A DNA stretch of 64,000 nt from Neostapfia colusana (Eukaryota > Streptophyta > Magnoliopsida > Poales > Poaceae), in the NCBI GenBank assembly GCA_030760725.1, contig JASWHV010000005.1, forward strand, positions 92,696,622 through 92,760,621, in the 5' to 3' direction. Shown here in pieces: positions 9,572 to 22,790 of this stretch. Both the position numbers and the translations under genes were made by a program. Within the stretch, counting starts at the first letter, position 1. Each line of letters begins with the position of its first letter. A model generated the notes under the pieces. That model was not told the DNA's origin. It was given only the letters and a program-made list of their open reading frames with translations, and made no database searches.

Positions 9572-12500
9572 TGTAATACCCGAGTTTTTAACAAAATGGG
9601 TAAACCCCCTCCCCCTTCACCACCCCAGCCCGGCCATCGGCCCCTCCTCCTCCAAAACCGCCGCCCCTCTTCCTCTCTCTCTTTCTTTTCCCTTCTATTA
9701 TCACATGTGAGAAGAAAACCGCCACCACGTGGCCAGTTCCGCGCGTCTCTTCACCAACGGACACCCTAGCAACCGCCGCCTCACTGCCCCTACAAATACC
9801 CTCCCGGCGCCAGCCATTTCTGCCCCGAGAACCGCCCTCACTCCTCCTGATTTGAAAAACCACCCCAAAGTCGAATTCCTCGAAAACAATCGGAAATCCT
9901 TGATTCTAGTGATCCCTACACACTCCAACGACCCCTAGAGAGGATTTCCGATCAAATTCCCTGAGGAATAACGCCTGAAAATCATTGCCGACGAAGATCG
10001 CCGGAGATCCTCCACGGTCGCCGTCGATCACGCTCCTCCGGCTGCTTCTGGGTCCAAAGATCGACCTAAGTGAGTTCCCCACTCTCTCCTCTCTCCCCTG
10101 ATGCAAGTAGATTGAGAAATGATGAAGAAACGGCAAAACCCGATAATTCCGGCGAGGCCGCCGCCGCTCGCCGGCGCGCGCAGCCGCCGGCCGCGAAGGA
10201 GAAGAGGTCGGGGGCGACGTGGCCGCCTCTGAGCCCTCGGATGTGAAGTGGACTGTTAGAATTAAAAGAACCGATACCGGTTCGATTCTTTTAATCTGGG
10301 CCGTTGATCTCAGATCCAACGGCCCACATTTAAAATAAGCCGTAACCGTTGGAAATTTCACAGAGGGACCCCTAGGGATTTAAACAAATAGGAAATAGCC
10401 CCTGATTCTTGCAGAATTAACCCTAGACTTATTAGAAATTTGTAAATTCAGTTTAAAATAACCAAATAGCCCCTGTACATTTTAGAAATTGATAATATAG
10501 TTCTGTAAGTTCAATTTGAACCCTAGGAAGTTTGAAAATATTACAAATTGGCCCAAATCAGTTTAAAAGTTTGTTTTAATTATGTAATTAATCAAATTAG
10601 GACTAAATAGTTTCTGAAAAATGTTAGAAAATTATTAAAAGTCCTGATTAAATGTTCTGATCAGAATATTAAATTTGAAACTAAAAATAATTAATCCCAA
10701 AGGCTGAAATTAATCATATAATGACAAATTAATTCTGAAAATTGAAATAAAAACAATATAAATGTCAGAAAAATTATGGAAACTCATTAAATAGCATAAG
10801 ACTATTCTGTTTTTATAATTTTATGTATTTGAAGTTTCTGTAGTCCAGAATAATTATTTAAATGGCTGAAAAAGCATTTTTAAGTATAAAATAAATGCTG
10901 AAATATAGATAAAAATAGTATATATCAAAGAAAAATTTTGGAAACTGTTCCAAATACATAAATAGGTTCTGAAAAGTAGAAAAATAGAAATATGGGTTCT
11001 GAAAATAATTGTAGTAATGATTTAAATGACTTATAGGATTTAATTAATTATAAAAATTTACATATATACATATAAATGTCTAGAAATCATTAATATCACT
11101 ATAAGATTAGAAAATGAGTGTTTGGCTATAACAAAGATAAAATAGAAGGATATAGATGTCCAATTGAAATTCATTTTCAATTCAAACCACATGAAATGAC
11201 ATGAAATCAATAATTGTATGTGTGTAACCAAACCTATGTGATTGAAATGCATTGATATGATTCTTATGGCATGTTTGGCACTGTTTTGTGGGTGCAAATG
11301 CATGGATAGAACCAAATCAAGAACTAATCCCCAATCTTCAAGAGCAAGAGTTTGAAGTGCATCATCCTTCATTCAAAGGCAAGTGTTCCTTGACCACTTT
11401 GTTCCTATTCTAGGGAGTTTAGTTAGAATGCTTGCATGATGTCATTAATATGAAACCTAATTTAGGATTGTTTCCCTAGTTATATTCCTTTATCATTCCT
11501 TGTTGAACCATGGAGGGACTTAGTTGATATTTGATGGTTATCATTTTATGTGCTTAGCCATGCATACTTAGAACTTAGAGAATGAATGGAACCTTGATGT
11601 TACTCATCTTGTGGAATTATATGAAAGACACAAGAGTGTGTCATGGTATTAGGAATCTAGACAGGCTGGTTGTTTGGTTGGTGCTTCGTGCACGAGACTC
11701 GGGAATGAGTTAGTGCTTGTCTTAGATTCTAAGGACCGGTTCATGGAACAGTTAACCCGGCTTTACAGTGCCACCACAAGACTGAGATGGGGCAGCTTGG
11801 CCAATTAATTAGGAGTTTGCCGGTATAGTATGAGTGTTTGGATGGTGCGGGGATTGGGAGTCCATTTTTGACTGCCCTGGGAACTGCAAGGCTCAAGAGG
11901 GGGCTTCTGTAGGGGAGGGTTACTCCCAGGAACTACAGCGGTGAAACCTCAGTGGGCTTGTACTTGCCGGTAGACCCTTTGTAAAGGCCATGTAGTGATC
12001 TCCTGATCGCACACCAAAGGAAGTGTGTAATGTGGCTTGCAACCACGGATATCAGTGGAGGTTTCTTAGTCCACCTGGCAACAGGGGATGAAATCACTAC
12101 TTGTGGGTAAAGTGGTACAATCTCTGCAGATAACCAAACTGTCATGACAGCCGTGCTCACGATCAAGAGCGGCTTGGACTTGTCCATGATTAGAGAAACA
12201 TGGATGTGAGTCAAAAGAAGTTGTTGTGTGGTGTAACCTAACATTCATGACTTAATTATGATGATGGTGGGATTATCACTTAGTAAGATAGGTTGCTAAT
12301 TAAAGCTAAGGCTAGGATTAATGCATAGTGCTTAACCATGTTAGCCTTCCCTTGCTATTGGCCTTCATAACATTCTTTCCTACACATGCTGAGTACCTTT
12401 GGTACTCAAACTTGCTTTTGTTGGATGTCGTATGTTGGCTCAGGTGCAAATGAAGATGTAGACTTTGATGAGGAGGACTTCGATCCCGAGGAGTTGTTCT

Positions 12501-12751
12501 AGGTTGGCGTAACCCCCGGGCAACGCCTGTGGAACTGGAGCACCACGTTGTAGTCTTCCGCTGTTGTGTTATAGTGTAAAGATACTCTTAGTTATTATTT
12601 CATGTACTATGATGTAATATTATGTTGTACGTTGAACTTGGCTTGTAATATAATGATATTGCACTCTTGTCGGCACATGTATGAATCAACTGATCCTGGC
12701 ATACATGTGATAATACGCTCGGGTGTTCCTTATGGAAAACCGGGTGTGACA
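9572..12751 (+). repeat. 3' LTR of A
   Basis: It is 3,180 bp with TG...CA ends, about 1.9% different from the 5' LTR by hand count. It keeps the donor-like TAA|GTGAGT at 10070-10075 that the 5' copy has lost. The acceptor-like CAG ends at 12443, 35 nt after the hairpin at 12390-12408. The putative intron would be 10070-12443. Confidence 0.95.
12390..12408 (+). promoter_or_regulatory. conserved LTR hairpin (A, 3' LTR)
   Basis: This is the same 8-bp stem and TTT loop as at 3368-3386, conserved exactly, although the flanking bases differ (CATGC instead of CTTGC). Confidence 0.65.
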
Positions 12752-12756
12752 ACTTG
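12752..12756. repeat. target-site duplication of A, right (ACTTG)
   Basis: This is an exact repeat of 544-548, directly after the final CA of A. Confidence 0.95.
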
Positions 12757-15700
12757 TCCCATGGTGGAAAATAACTTTAATTTGCTCTATCTCTATTTCA
12801 TACATGGTTTTCATGCAATTCCAATTATCATATCAGCATATAAAACTTTCAAACTGTTATCACACAACTTTGATTACTACGTCACAACACATTACGCAAG
12901 CGGTACTCATATCCATGAGGGACGGTGATTCCAATCAAACACTGGCCGGATTACTCGACACATACGCCTGCCTCTGAAGACCCAAATTTAGCATCCTTCA
13001 TTAGGTCATATGTGGCAACCTTTCGCAGGACACCTGACTGTAGAACTGGTCGTGCCGTCTCGGGCTCATAGGTCTAACGAGACGATGTGGTATACCTCTA
13101 CAATCCAGTTAACCTGGTACATCGGTTTCCTGGGTCACATATAGAAATAAGCATCCGGTACACAACTCAATACTTGCTCAGCGGGGCCGCACACGAGAAC
13201 GGTCCTTAACCGACATAGGCAGAGCTACTCGACCAAGACCTCGCCTTGTCGCTGCCTACACTCTCTGCCCGCTCTAATCTTTGGAAATATAAACTTTAGT
13301 TTGCCTCTTTAAACCATACCCGTGTGATCCTGAACTATAGCTTGCGAGTAGATTCTAGCTACTCGACTTCTACCGGATGTTATCACCTATTTTGCATGGC
13401 AATATTCTACAGCGGGGAACCCTATTCTACCCTTGACTCCAGGGTTCATTTTGTCATGCATTTGGAGTATAAAACATTCCTGGCCTAATGCACATATAAA
13501 CTCTAAACCATAGTAGTGAACAAAGTAAAAACTTTATAAAACAACTTAAAAGCAAACCGGAGCTTGCCTTTGTTTTGCAAGTGGCTACAGTCAGATAATT
13601 TTTCAGTTAGTTGCTGATGACTTTGAAGCTGAAGCACTGCTCTTCTTGCTCTTTGATTCACTCTTCGCTTTCTTCCGACTTCTCCATGTTAAGCACTACA
13701 CGTCATGAACATGCACATATATTAAAAGTAAATATTTTTGCCCTCAAGGCGTAATGACAAGTTGGAAACAGAATGTTGTTTCTAGGCTGGAATGGAGATG
13801 ATCCTAGTAGATGAAAAATGGATTTAGCAAAGTGGAATTGAATGCTAAGTGTTCTTCCTAATTGTTGTATTTTCCCCTAAGAAAGGTATAGTTAAACATA
13901 CTGATCCATATCTCAAATTAATCTGAGAACTTTCCTGTGAGTTCCCTGTCACAAGAAGACGTTCTGGTCCAGATTTCAGAATTGTACAATTAGTAGTTCA
14001 TCCAGAACAATTTCCTAAGCATAGGTACAAAGGAATTAATTCTGAATAAATTTGCACTTTCATGCAAATTCAAGTGAACCACAATTTCAAACATAACTCA
14101 GGGAGCATGCATGGATTTTCCTAGGAATTTTGTAGCTAGGAATTGTCCAGAGTGGATTTTTCAAAGTATGAATTATTTCTGAAAATGTTTCTGGACTTTT
14201 TGAACAAAGCAGCTTGTAATCTGAATTTTCATACTCAAATAAATTTCAAATGAGCTGAAAATTTAGCATGAGTTCGATAATGTCCTAAGGAATATTCTGT
14301 CAAAAGTTGGAGATTTTTGGATGAACCAAACTCCCTCCAAAATTCTTTTGCTTAGAAGCTTCAATGAATTTCAAGAATCTATTATTGACTATCATACAAA
14401 TTGGGTTGCACATTTGGATATATCTTGCCAAGATGAGTCTAACTCAATTTGAATCACCCAATTTGGAGTTTCCTAGCACAAGTTACGAATTTCTAACCTT
14501 TGTTTGAAACCTGGAATTAATTTCCCATAGAAAACCTACACTGACCCACAGTTTAAATGGCAGCCAATGAGGTGAGCCGACACACGGGCCACAGGGTTTT
14601 CCAGCACTAAGTCAAACCGGATCACAGGTCACAGCCGATCCTGGTTTAAACTACTGCCGCTGACAGGTAGGCCAGCCCTGGGTCTTCTTCCTCCTCGGTC
14701 GATTTCCCGCGCCCACACGCCCCCCTCGCCGGCAGTGGCGGCACCTCGCCGGACTTTGCTTCCTGTCCATCTCCCGGCCGGAGACTCGCTGCCCGGGGGT
14801 TTTCAGGGTCGGGGAACTCGTTGGTAGGGTCGATACAGGCGCTAGAGGACCAGAACTATGCCGGCGACGTGCGGCGGCCTCGGTGAAGCTTCGGCGCCGT
14901 GGTCCGATTACCCTAGCCCGCCAAAAGTTCGGGATTTTTATCTAAAGAATCAGTAGACCTTGAGGAAGATCGACAAGCAAGCAAATACCATCAGAAGAGG
15001 CGGCTAGTAGGGTTTCATCGTGCACCCGAGGCGTTCCGCCTTGGTTATGCTTGGGAAAACTTGAAATGGGCCGCCAACACCGGGTTTCAAGCTAGGGTTG
15101 CTAAGGAAAAATTATCACTAGCTCGTGTAGACCCTTTGTGCATGATTTGGTGGCCTAAACACAAGAAATGCGATTTAATTTTGATAAATTCTAACTCGGG
15201 GTCACTTTGCACGCGCCGGGGGGAAACCTCCGAATTGAAGCTCGATGAGCCTCGGATTGAGCTGAGACTTGGCGAGGAGCAGCGCGGCTAGTTGGCGCGT
15301 CTTTGGGTGCCTTTGGACGAGTGCAAATCCCTTCGTGCGGGGCTGTCCACGGGAGCTCATGTGACAGTGACACTTGGCCACCGCGAAGGACTGTTTTCAG
15401 GGGATGGAAACCGAGTTCGACCAGCTGTTGCGCCTAGGAAACGTAGGAAGAAGTTGTGATGCGATTTTGCTGCTCAGCAAGCCTCTGTACGCAAGAAACC
15501 TTCGGCTCCCGATCGATCAACAGGGCGGCCGGTAGTCTCTGTTCTTTCGGCGTGAGGAAGCAAACATGTGTTTCGTCTAGTGAGCCAAAGGATCACGCTC
15601 GATCCTAACACATGCACGAGCTGGTCGCCAACGTAACAAAATCAGCGGGGAGGTGGCGGTTCCCAGCCCTCGGTGGCGCTCGGAGAAGTCCCGGTTGTGT

Positions 15701-16147
15701 TCGAGTCCGAACATAGAGGTATGACTTCGAGTGCAAGTTTAATTGGCTCCATGACAGGTGGGGTCCACCCCTCTTTTCCCTCTGCTTATCCCCCCAAAAA
15801 TCCTCACAAATATCTCCAATTTGGCACATTGTAAACTTAAGTCCTGAGAAGTTCAAATTTGACCCCCATTTGGGAAATTGACAAGGTTTACTTCCCTTAC
15901 AAATTTGAATTCAAATTCCAATTAAATTCAAAGCCTCTTTGACATACATATCAAAGTACCTCCAAATTTCATCAAAATTTGCCTTCCTCATAATTTGGAC
16001 CTGAAGAATTCAAATACGGATTCAAACTTTTAATACATGACAACATTCACAGGTTTAGAAAAGTTTTTGCAAGTCCCATTTCTTGAATTTGAACTTGACT
16101 TTATTCACAACTCTAGTTTTCCATTTATATATTTTGGGACTTTTACA
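12757..16147 (-). mobile_element. LTR Y, right part
   Basis: This continues the LTR split by A. On the minus strand it starts TGTAAAAGTCCC at 16147 and contains the shared block AGGCAAGCTCCGGTTTGC (13552-13569) and a GC-rich stretch at 14650-15560 followed in the sense direction by AT-rich sequence. There is no polypurine tract at its high end, so it is a 5' or solo LTR inserted into the leader of X. Short open frames on both strands in the GC-rich part look non-coding. Confidence 0.82.
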
Positions 16148-16766
16148 GTTTATCATTTCAGGCAGGTCCATATCATAGTAAAAACATACGCCCCATACAT
16201 TGCCATACGGGTCGTCCTTGAGTCAAGCCACATCTCAAGGTACATGATCGGGTTATTCACCACCTGACGAAGGGCTCCACACCTTTGCAATTAAGCACAC
16301 CGGTGGAATAGCACTTTTGTATGCCTCATAGGACACTAAGAGTCCTAGAGAACATACTTCGTGTTACAAACCACACGATGGGGTCTTTTTCTCTTGCCCC
16401 TCGGTATGCGCACTGGAGGCTAGTGCATTTCATACGTCTCTAAGACATGAAGAGTTTTAGAAAACATATTCACTTCCCGTCCATTGCTGAACGGGACATC
16501 CCACACTACTTTCCTCGTATGGGATAGCTAACCGAAATTGATCCGCTTTCTGTGGCGTTTGTTACCATTCTTACCTCCACATAGGTGCATCGTTATAGAA
16601 TTGAAATACTGAATAGTAACACACTGTTAGCTTGCCACCTTAAGTAACTATGGTAATAATAATCCTTATGTGGGCATACTATACGTTCCTCACTCATATA
16701 CATCTATGTTTTTGAAAATATGCTCCTTTCATGTGTGCTATGCCCAATGCGGCTCTGATACCACGT
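16148..16766 (-). mobile_element. remaining 5' leader of element X
   Basis: Read on the minus strand from the primer-binding site, this resembles the leaders of E and C (GCCCACATAAGGA, then a run like GGTGGCAAGCTAAC). It holds no gene. The leader is cut where LTR Y inserted; 16148-16152 (GTTTA) would be one copy of the target duplication of Y. Confidence 0.7.
16751..16763 (-). other. primer-binding site of X
   Basis: GGCTCTGATACCA is the complement of TGGTATCAGAGCC. It lies 3 nt from LTR X, marking that LTR as a 5' LTR of a minus-strand element. Confidence 0.88.
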
Positions 16767-19700
16767 TGTCACGGGGACGCCCCTTCCGTTCAGGGTCCCG
16801 CACTCCAGGAATCGCACTGGGTGGTGCTGTGCGATGCGGCACCCAACAGCATGCACAAAAAGAAGATAAAACATATTAAACAATTTATTTCTCAACATAA
16901 GACCTTTTACAACATAATGTACACAAGTTGTACACACGCAGAGGAAATTTAAAACTGGACACTTACTCCCCCTCGACCTTAACTACGCCGAAGAGAAGTC
17001 GTTCAGCCCGTGAACGCTTCCTACTATCTTCATCAAAGTAAGGCAGCGGCTAGGTTTCCGGTGAGTTAAATGAACCGTGAGGTTCGACGTCTCACCGAAC
17101 AACCATCTTCATAACAGGCATCCTGCTACCTGCAGAAAACACTACGAAGCAACAGTGAGCACTAAGGCTCAGCAACTCTTAACCATCAATCCTAAACATG
17201 TAACTCTACACGCAAGAATAGTAAGAAGATAGGAACATGAACTTTACAAAATGAAGCTTGACTAAACTTGATCCTTATATTCAGATTCTTATAGCATTCA
17301 TTTTAGTGGTCCTCACGCCTCACAACACCGGAAGTCCACAATCAAAGAAGAAACGCTTATTCCGATATTACTAGCCTAAGGGGAATAGAAATTTAGTTGG
17401 CACTATATCTAATTCAGTGAAGGTTCCAATAAAATTACTAAGCCAATAACAACATGTTAAGAGAGTTAGTTCCTCTTCTTACTACATCATGGCGCAGTGG
17501 GCAAGTATGCTCAATCCTCTTCCGTGAGTGATGGTAATTCGAATCAATAACAACCCTGAATACATGACACATACACCCACCTCGAAAGAATCACTCTTTC
17601 TTACGTTATATGAAGCAACCTTTCACACGACACCACGACATTGAAAAACGTTTCGCGCCATGCAGGATGGTTCTCTACGCGGACACGTCGAAGTTGCCCC
17701 CTAAAGGATCTACACCTCCCGCCTTCTCAACGCCATTCCCATGCGAAGGATGAGTTTCTATATCACGGTCCATCGAGTTATATCGGTTTCATGGGTCTCA
17801 TACCCCACTATATATGCGGTACAGCTCAATCTTGTCCAGCAGGGCCGCATACGCACGGTCCTTAATCGACACGGACGGGGCTAATAACCAACCTCCACAT
17901 TTGTCTTACCCTCCCGGCCCAGGACCAATGTGGTCCCAAGCATTGTCACACTCATCGCAGGTCGATACAACCTCGAGCGCTCCATCCTAAAGCAACTTCC
18001 CCATCCCCATCTCATTTTTCATGAGGGTGCTCTTATCATCAACTTCTCAAGAGTAAACTCCGCTAGTCGACCTTTCTCGCGAGTAGCTTTCTACTACCCG
18101 ACTTCTACCGAGCTAGCTACAACATTAGCCTAGCCATCTACGACGAGGAAAATCCTACACTAAACCTTCGACTCAGGGATTTAATACCCATGCAAGTGGG
18201 TTTCAAGCATCCAAGACATAATGCACAATATCAAGTCTAATACACATGAGGTGAAGGTAAAGCAAAATTCAAAATGGTAATTATATGCAAACCGGGGCTT
18301 GCCTTGCTCAACGGTTTTTTTAGACTATGAAATTAATATTCCTCCGGAGAATCCACCGAATCCGTCACGAAAGGGAGATCCTCGCTTTGGAGTTGATCTC
18401 CTCATCGAGTGTCGACGTCACGTGAGCTAGTTTGATGAAATGCACATATATTCAAAGATTACTTAGAAAATGCTTTAGAGACTGTTGTACAAGTTAACTA
18501 AAACATAACAGCGATGGACAACAGCAGGGTTTCTGATGTGGGATCTACAATATTGGAGAGGAAGAATGCTAGGTAAAATTAAGGTAAAACTAATCACCAT
18601 GTGATTAATCCCTTATATGAACACTTAGACCTAAATAATGGTAGCTCAAGTTCCATGGGTCCAATGATGCTTCAAATTTAACAACAGCTTAAAGGGAAGG
18701 TATTTAGGCAGTGTGAACAATTTGAGCTCATGAAATGGCTCCATGTGCTCACAATAATTCCTTATGTGGTTTTAGCTAATCTGCCTTTATCTCCTAGATC
18801 TTAAGCTTTCCTATGCTGAAAAGTGGACTTTTTGTGAAGTACAAAATGTCCTGAGTCCATAGGAATTGATTTTACCATTTTTGGAGTTTCCCACATGGAG
18901 ATATGGATTTTACATCTTTGGGGGAAAACTGAAAATTTGCTCTGTTCATTTTCCTATTTTTCAGAGACATAAAATATTGATACTTCATTTGGCCAAGAAA
19001 ATGAGGTCCAATGATCCTGAAATTTTTACTGGCATTCAATTATATTTAGAGGAAGTTTCTGCCTAAAATTGGGAATTTTCCAATAAACCGGACTCCTGTA
19101 ATAAATTCCCTAAACTTTTTCTTAAATGAATTAATGAGTGAAACCAGGGATTTTCATAAATATTGGGATGCACCCCTGGATAGTACTGACTGAGAGGAAT
19201 CCAACACAATCTATTTGACAATTTTTGGACAATACTACACAAAGTTGTGGTTGGTTGAATTTGAAAAGAAATCTGAAAATCAGAGAAAAGTTTAAATACT
19301 GCCAGAGGGCCCCACATGTCAGCGCGTCTTCAACCTCGAGCCAACCGAACAGAGCGGCGGTGGTCTCCGGCGAGCGTCACCGGGACCGAGTTTCCGACCA
19401 CCTCCCGGCGCCAAACTCGCCATCCCCCTAATCCAGCCCACTGAACCCATCGGTGGGGTCACCGGCCGCCGGCAATCATCGGAAACTCTTGCACACCGGC
19501 GACAGCGGAACCTAGGGTTCTGGCAAGGTCGGCCAAGCTCATTCCCACCTCAAACACTCGGGTTTTGGGCTCAAAAGCACCAGGAGATCACGAGGAAGCT
19601 TGTAATGGCAGCCAACACCGGTGAAACGGCCAGCAACACCGAGCTCCACGGTGAACCGAAGCCGTTTCCTATGGTGGCACGAAAAACAGCAATAACTCGG

Positions 19701-20978
19701 TCAATTCTATATGTTTTTGCTCGGTTCTTCTTCGAGGAGGGGCGCTAGGGAGTGTAGAACCTACTTGCACGCTAACTTGATCCTTTGTTGCTCATGGAAC
19801 TCGAATTTGAGTCTAACCCAAAGCTTAAGAGGATGAATTAGGGTTTGGGCTTTTTGGAAATTCTTGCTTGAAGATGGATCATTTTCTAAACATATTTTCG
19901 CTACACGAGTTATGGAGGATAGGACACCTTTCTTGTGCAGCGAGTTGGAGGAGAGGGTGGCCGTGGCGTGCTGCCAACGGTGACCCGAAAGGAAATTCCG
20001 CCTTTGCTCTCTGGAGCTTGTCGATGATCCTCACTTTGCGGGCCAACCGTAGCAAGCAACGACGGAGTTGAGGAGGTAGCACGCACGAGCATGCTGTTGC
20101 GATCATTTTTTGGTGATTGGAGCTCGATCATCCGAAGTCTCGTACGGTGAGAGCGATCGGCAATAGAGAAACGGCGATAGCGGGTGTTCTTCACGGGAGC
20201 AAAGCAGCCGAGAGCGAGTGTAGAACTCAGAGAGAGAGAGACGAATTGGCTTTGGTGCACTCTCGGTGTGAAGGATCAGAAGGAGGAAACAGGAGGTGGC
20301 ACCGGAAAGCCTCGGGAGGGGATGGCGCCGGCGCGCTGTCGAGCGTGCATGCAACTAAGAGGAAAAACAGAGTCGGTTTGTGAAGTGTGTTGCTGACCAC
20401 TCGGGTCCACCCCCCTCATTTTCTTTCCCTCACATGGCTTTGAGATTCCCACACATGCGTTGTCCAAATTTGACCAAACTTGGAGGGTAGGCCAAAAATG
20501 ATCTGAGGAATTGGAATATGAAATTAGATTTAAAAATTGAGCGCATTTGTTTCAATTTACAAATTCAAATTTGAATTTGAATGTGCTCTAAAATATTCCT
20601 TCGAATAAATGGTATATGAGCTCCAAAATTACCTAAATTTGGACTATGAGATGATTGATACATGGGAAATGCATTTATGAATTCACTTGGATGCATTTAG
20701 GCAATCTGATCATGGATCCTTTTAAAAGATTCAAATTGTGTTTGAAATTCTTCCCACACCTTCTACTCATAAAGGATATGCACATGAGTGAGATTTGGGG
20801 AGTGAAATTCTTTCCCTAGGTTAACATGTGTCAAGCTTAGGCTAAAGAAAATTTTGAACTCCCTCATATGTCCATTTTTTGTGTTCATCATTTCATGTGA
20901 CACAAACTCAAGCTTTCCTTTGCCTTAACTTTGTTTCATAATGTGAAATAAAACTTTACAAAAGTTCGGGCTGTTACA
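16767..20978 (-). mobile_element. 5' LTR of element X
   Basis: This is a 4,212-bp LTR. On the minus strand it runs from TGTAACAGCCCG to CCCCGTGACA. It has the family signature near its end (GCACCCAACAGC at 16840), the hairpin at 17156-17171 with an acceptor-like CAG 26 nt downstream in the sense direction, and the shared AGGCAAGCCCCGGTTTGC block (18287-18304). A GC-rich block at 19310-20400 is followed in the sense direction by AT-rich sequence. It is inserted in the pol of F. It aligns poorly with Y, so the two are not partners. Confidence 0.88.
17156..17171 (-). promoter_or_regulatory. conserved LTR hairpin (X)
   Basis: The stem is TGAGC/GCTCA with a 6-nt loop, preceded in sense by TTGC. 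An acceptor-like TTCTGCAG|GTAG ends at 17130, 26 nt downstream in the sense direction. Confidence 0.6.
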
Positions 20979-22790
20979 GTTTCATGTCACGGGGTTCTAC
21001 TATACGTTCTTCAAACCATAGAGTACCATGTTCATCTCTTCGGGAGCATTTCATCTTGCCATTCTTCATTCTTCTCCGAATGTGCGACATCCCCATGTCT
21101 TGATTCTGAGGTTCCATAATCTCTTCTCGTATGGTAGGGACGAGAGCAAGATTATATAATGCTACATATGGAACCAAGTATAAACTCCGATCCTCCTCTT
21201 CCATAGGAGTGACGGAAGATGGTTGACATGAGATTTGCGGCTTAAGGCATCGGCAACCACGTTTGTCTTGCACGGATAGTAGTGGATCTCAATCTCATAA
21301 TCTTTGATCAGCTCTAGCCATCGCTGTTGCCGCATATTCAACTTCTTTTGAGTGATATATATTTCAAGCTCTTGTGGTCGGTGTAGAGATGCACTAAGTT
21401 TCCAAGTAGATAGTGCCTCCACAATTTCAATGCCAATACAACAGTAACGAGCTCAAGATCATGAGTCAGATAATGCTGCTCGTGATTACGAAGTTGACGT
21501 GAACCATAGGAGACCACTCTTCCTGCTTGCATCGATACACAGCCAAGCCCGATACCGGACGCATCACAATACACGTCGAAGGGCTTGGTTGTGTCCGGTT
21601 GAGCTAGGACCGGGGCTGTTGTAAGATGCTTCACCAATGCATGGAAAGCTCCTTCACAGGTGAGCTCCAAACATATTTAACCCATTCTTCAACAATTCAG
21701 TCATCGGTTTAGCAAGCTTCGAGAAACTCGGAATGAATCTCTGATAATATCCCGCTAAAATGAGGAAACTTCTAACTTCATGGACAGAGGTGTGGGACTT
21801 ACATTTCAGCAGTTGCTCAATCTTGCTTGGATCCACCACAATGCCTTCCGCAGAAATAATTTGACCAATAAATGGCACTTGGCTGATCCAAAATTCGCAT
21901 TTTATGAACTTGGCATAAAGTTTATGGTCTCTCAATCGTTGAAGCACGATATGCAAGTGTCTGGTGTGTTCTACTTCAGACTTGGAATAAACCAAGATGT
22001 CGTCTATGAACACCAACACGAACTTGTCCAACTCCGGCATGAACACTGAGTTTATGAGATACATGAAATGTGCCACGGCGCTGGTGAGACCAAAACACAT
22101 GATGAGATATTTATACAACCCATATCTCGTCGAGAAGGCCATCTTCGGAATATCCTCCGCTCGGATCTTTATCTGTTGATATCCGGAGCGAAGATACATC
22201 TTCGAAAATACACTTGCACCAACAAGTTGATCGAATAGAATATCGATACGGGGCAGTGGATATTTGTTTTTGAGGTCGACGGTGTTTAGAGGTCGGTAAT
22301 CCACACACAACCTCAAGGTTTCATCCTTCTTCTTCACGAACAGCGCCGAGCATCCCCATGGCGAGGAACTCGGTCGAATGAAATCCTTACTCATCAAATC
22401 ATTGAGCTTCTCTTTCAATTCAGCCAGCTCATTCGGAGCCATCTTGTATGGTCTCCGTGATATTGGAGTCGTCCCAGGGACAAGTTCAATATTGATCTCG
22501 ACATCCCTTTCGGGTGCATGCCCGGGAGATCATCCAGAAACACGTACAGATATTCACGGACCACACAAATATCCTCAAGCTTTGTGGCTTCCGTGTTATA
22601 TGTGGCTGGAATTTCTTGGACCAACCGGTAATGAATGAGAGTATGTGGATCATGAAGTGGATAGTTTAAATGAACCACACGTTGAACTATGTCAAGAACA
22701 GCACCATGGCGTTGTAGCCATGACATTCATAAAATGACATCAAGTTTTTGACTTTCTAACATAATTAGAGAAGTCCAATATAGATTTTCA
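20979..22790 (-). pseudogene. pol: pol fragment of element F (protease end, RT, RNaseH)
   Basis: This degenerate minus-strand gypsy pol is related to C and D. In the reading direction it holds the end of the protease region and linker (22415-22726), then RT in the 21654-22442 frame with MAPNELAELKEKL, VDYRPLN and an intact FIDD. RNaseH follows (21338-21670, VYCDASGIGLGCV), then the region before the integrase zinc domain (20979-21273). Several frameshifts separate these parts, and DLRSGYQQ and FGLTSAVAHF deviate from the family. It is cut at 22790 by E and at 20979 by X. It is the oldest layer in the window. Confidence 0.85.

Larger units (their letters stand above)
549..12751 (+). mobile_element. 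Element A: complete Ty3/gypsy chromovirus with ORF0
   Basis: This is a full-length element of 12,203 bp in the order LTR (3,181 bp), primer-binding site, ORF0, gag, protease, RT, RNaseH, integrase, chromodomain-like tail, polypurine tract, LTR (3,180 bp). Both ends are TG...CA and are flanked by the duplication ACTTG. A hand comparison of the two LTRs gives about 59 substitutions plus a few indels, near 1.9%, so insertion was recent. The gag-pol frame has two frameshifts and two stop codons, so this copy cannot move on its own, while ORF0 is open. It interrupts LTR Y. Its closest relative here is element B. The Tekay/Del assignment rests on the integrase tail and long LTRs and is an inference. 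Confidence 0.96.

Noticed and set aside
12757..20978. Y and X as the two LTRs of one element
   Set aside because: They diverge strongly and have different termini (TGTAAAAGTCCC against TGTAACAGCCCG), and Y lacks a polypurine tract on the X side. Y is a later insertion into the X leader.
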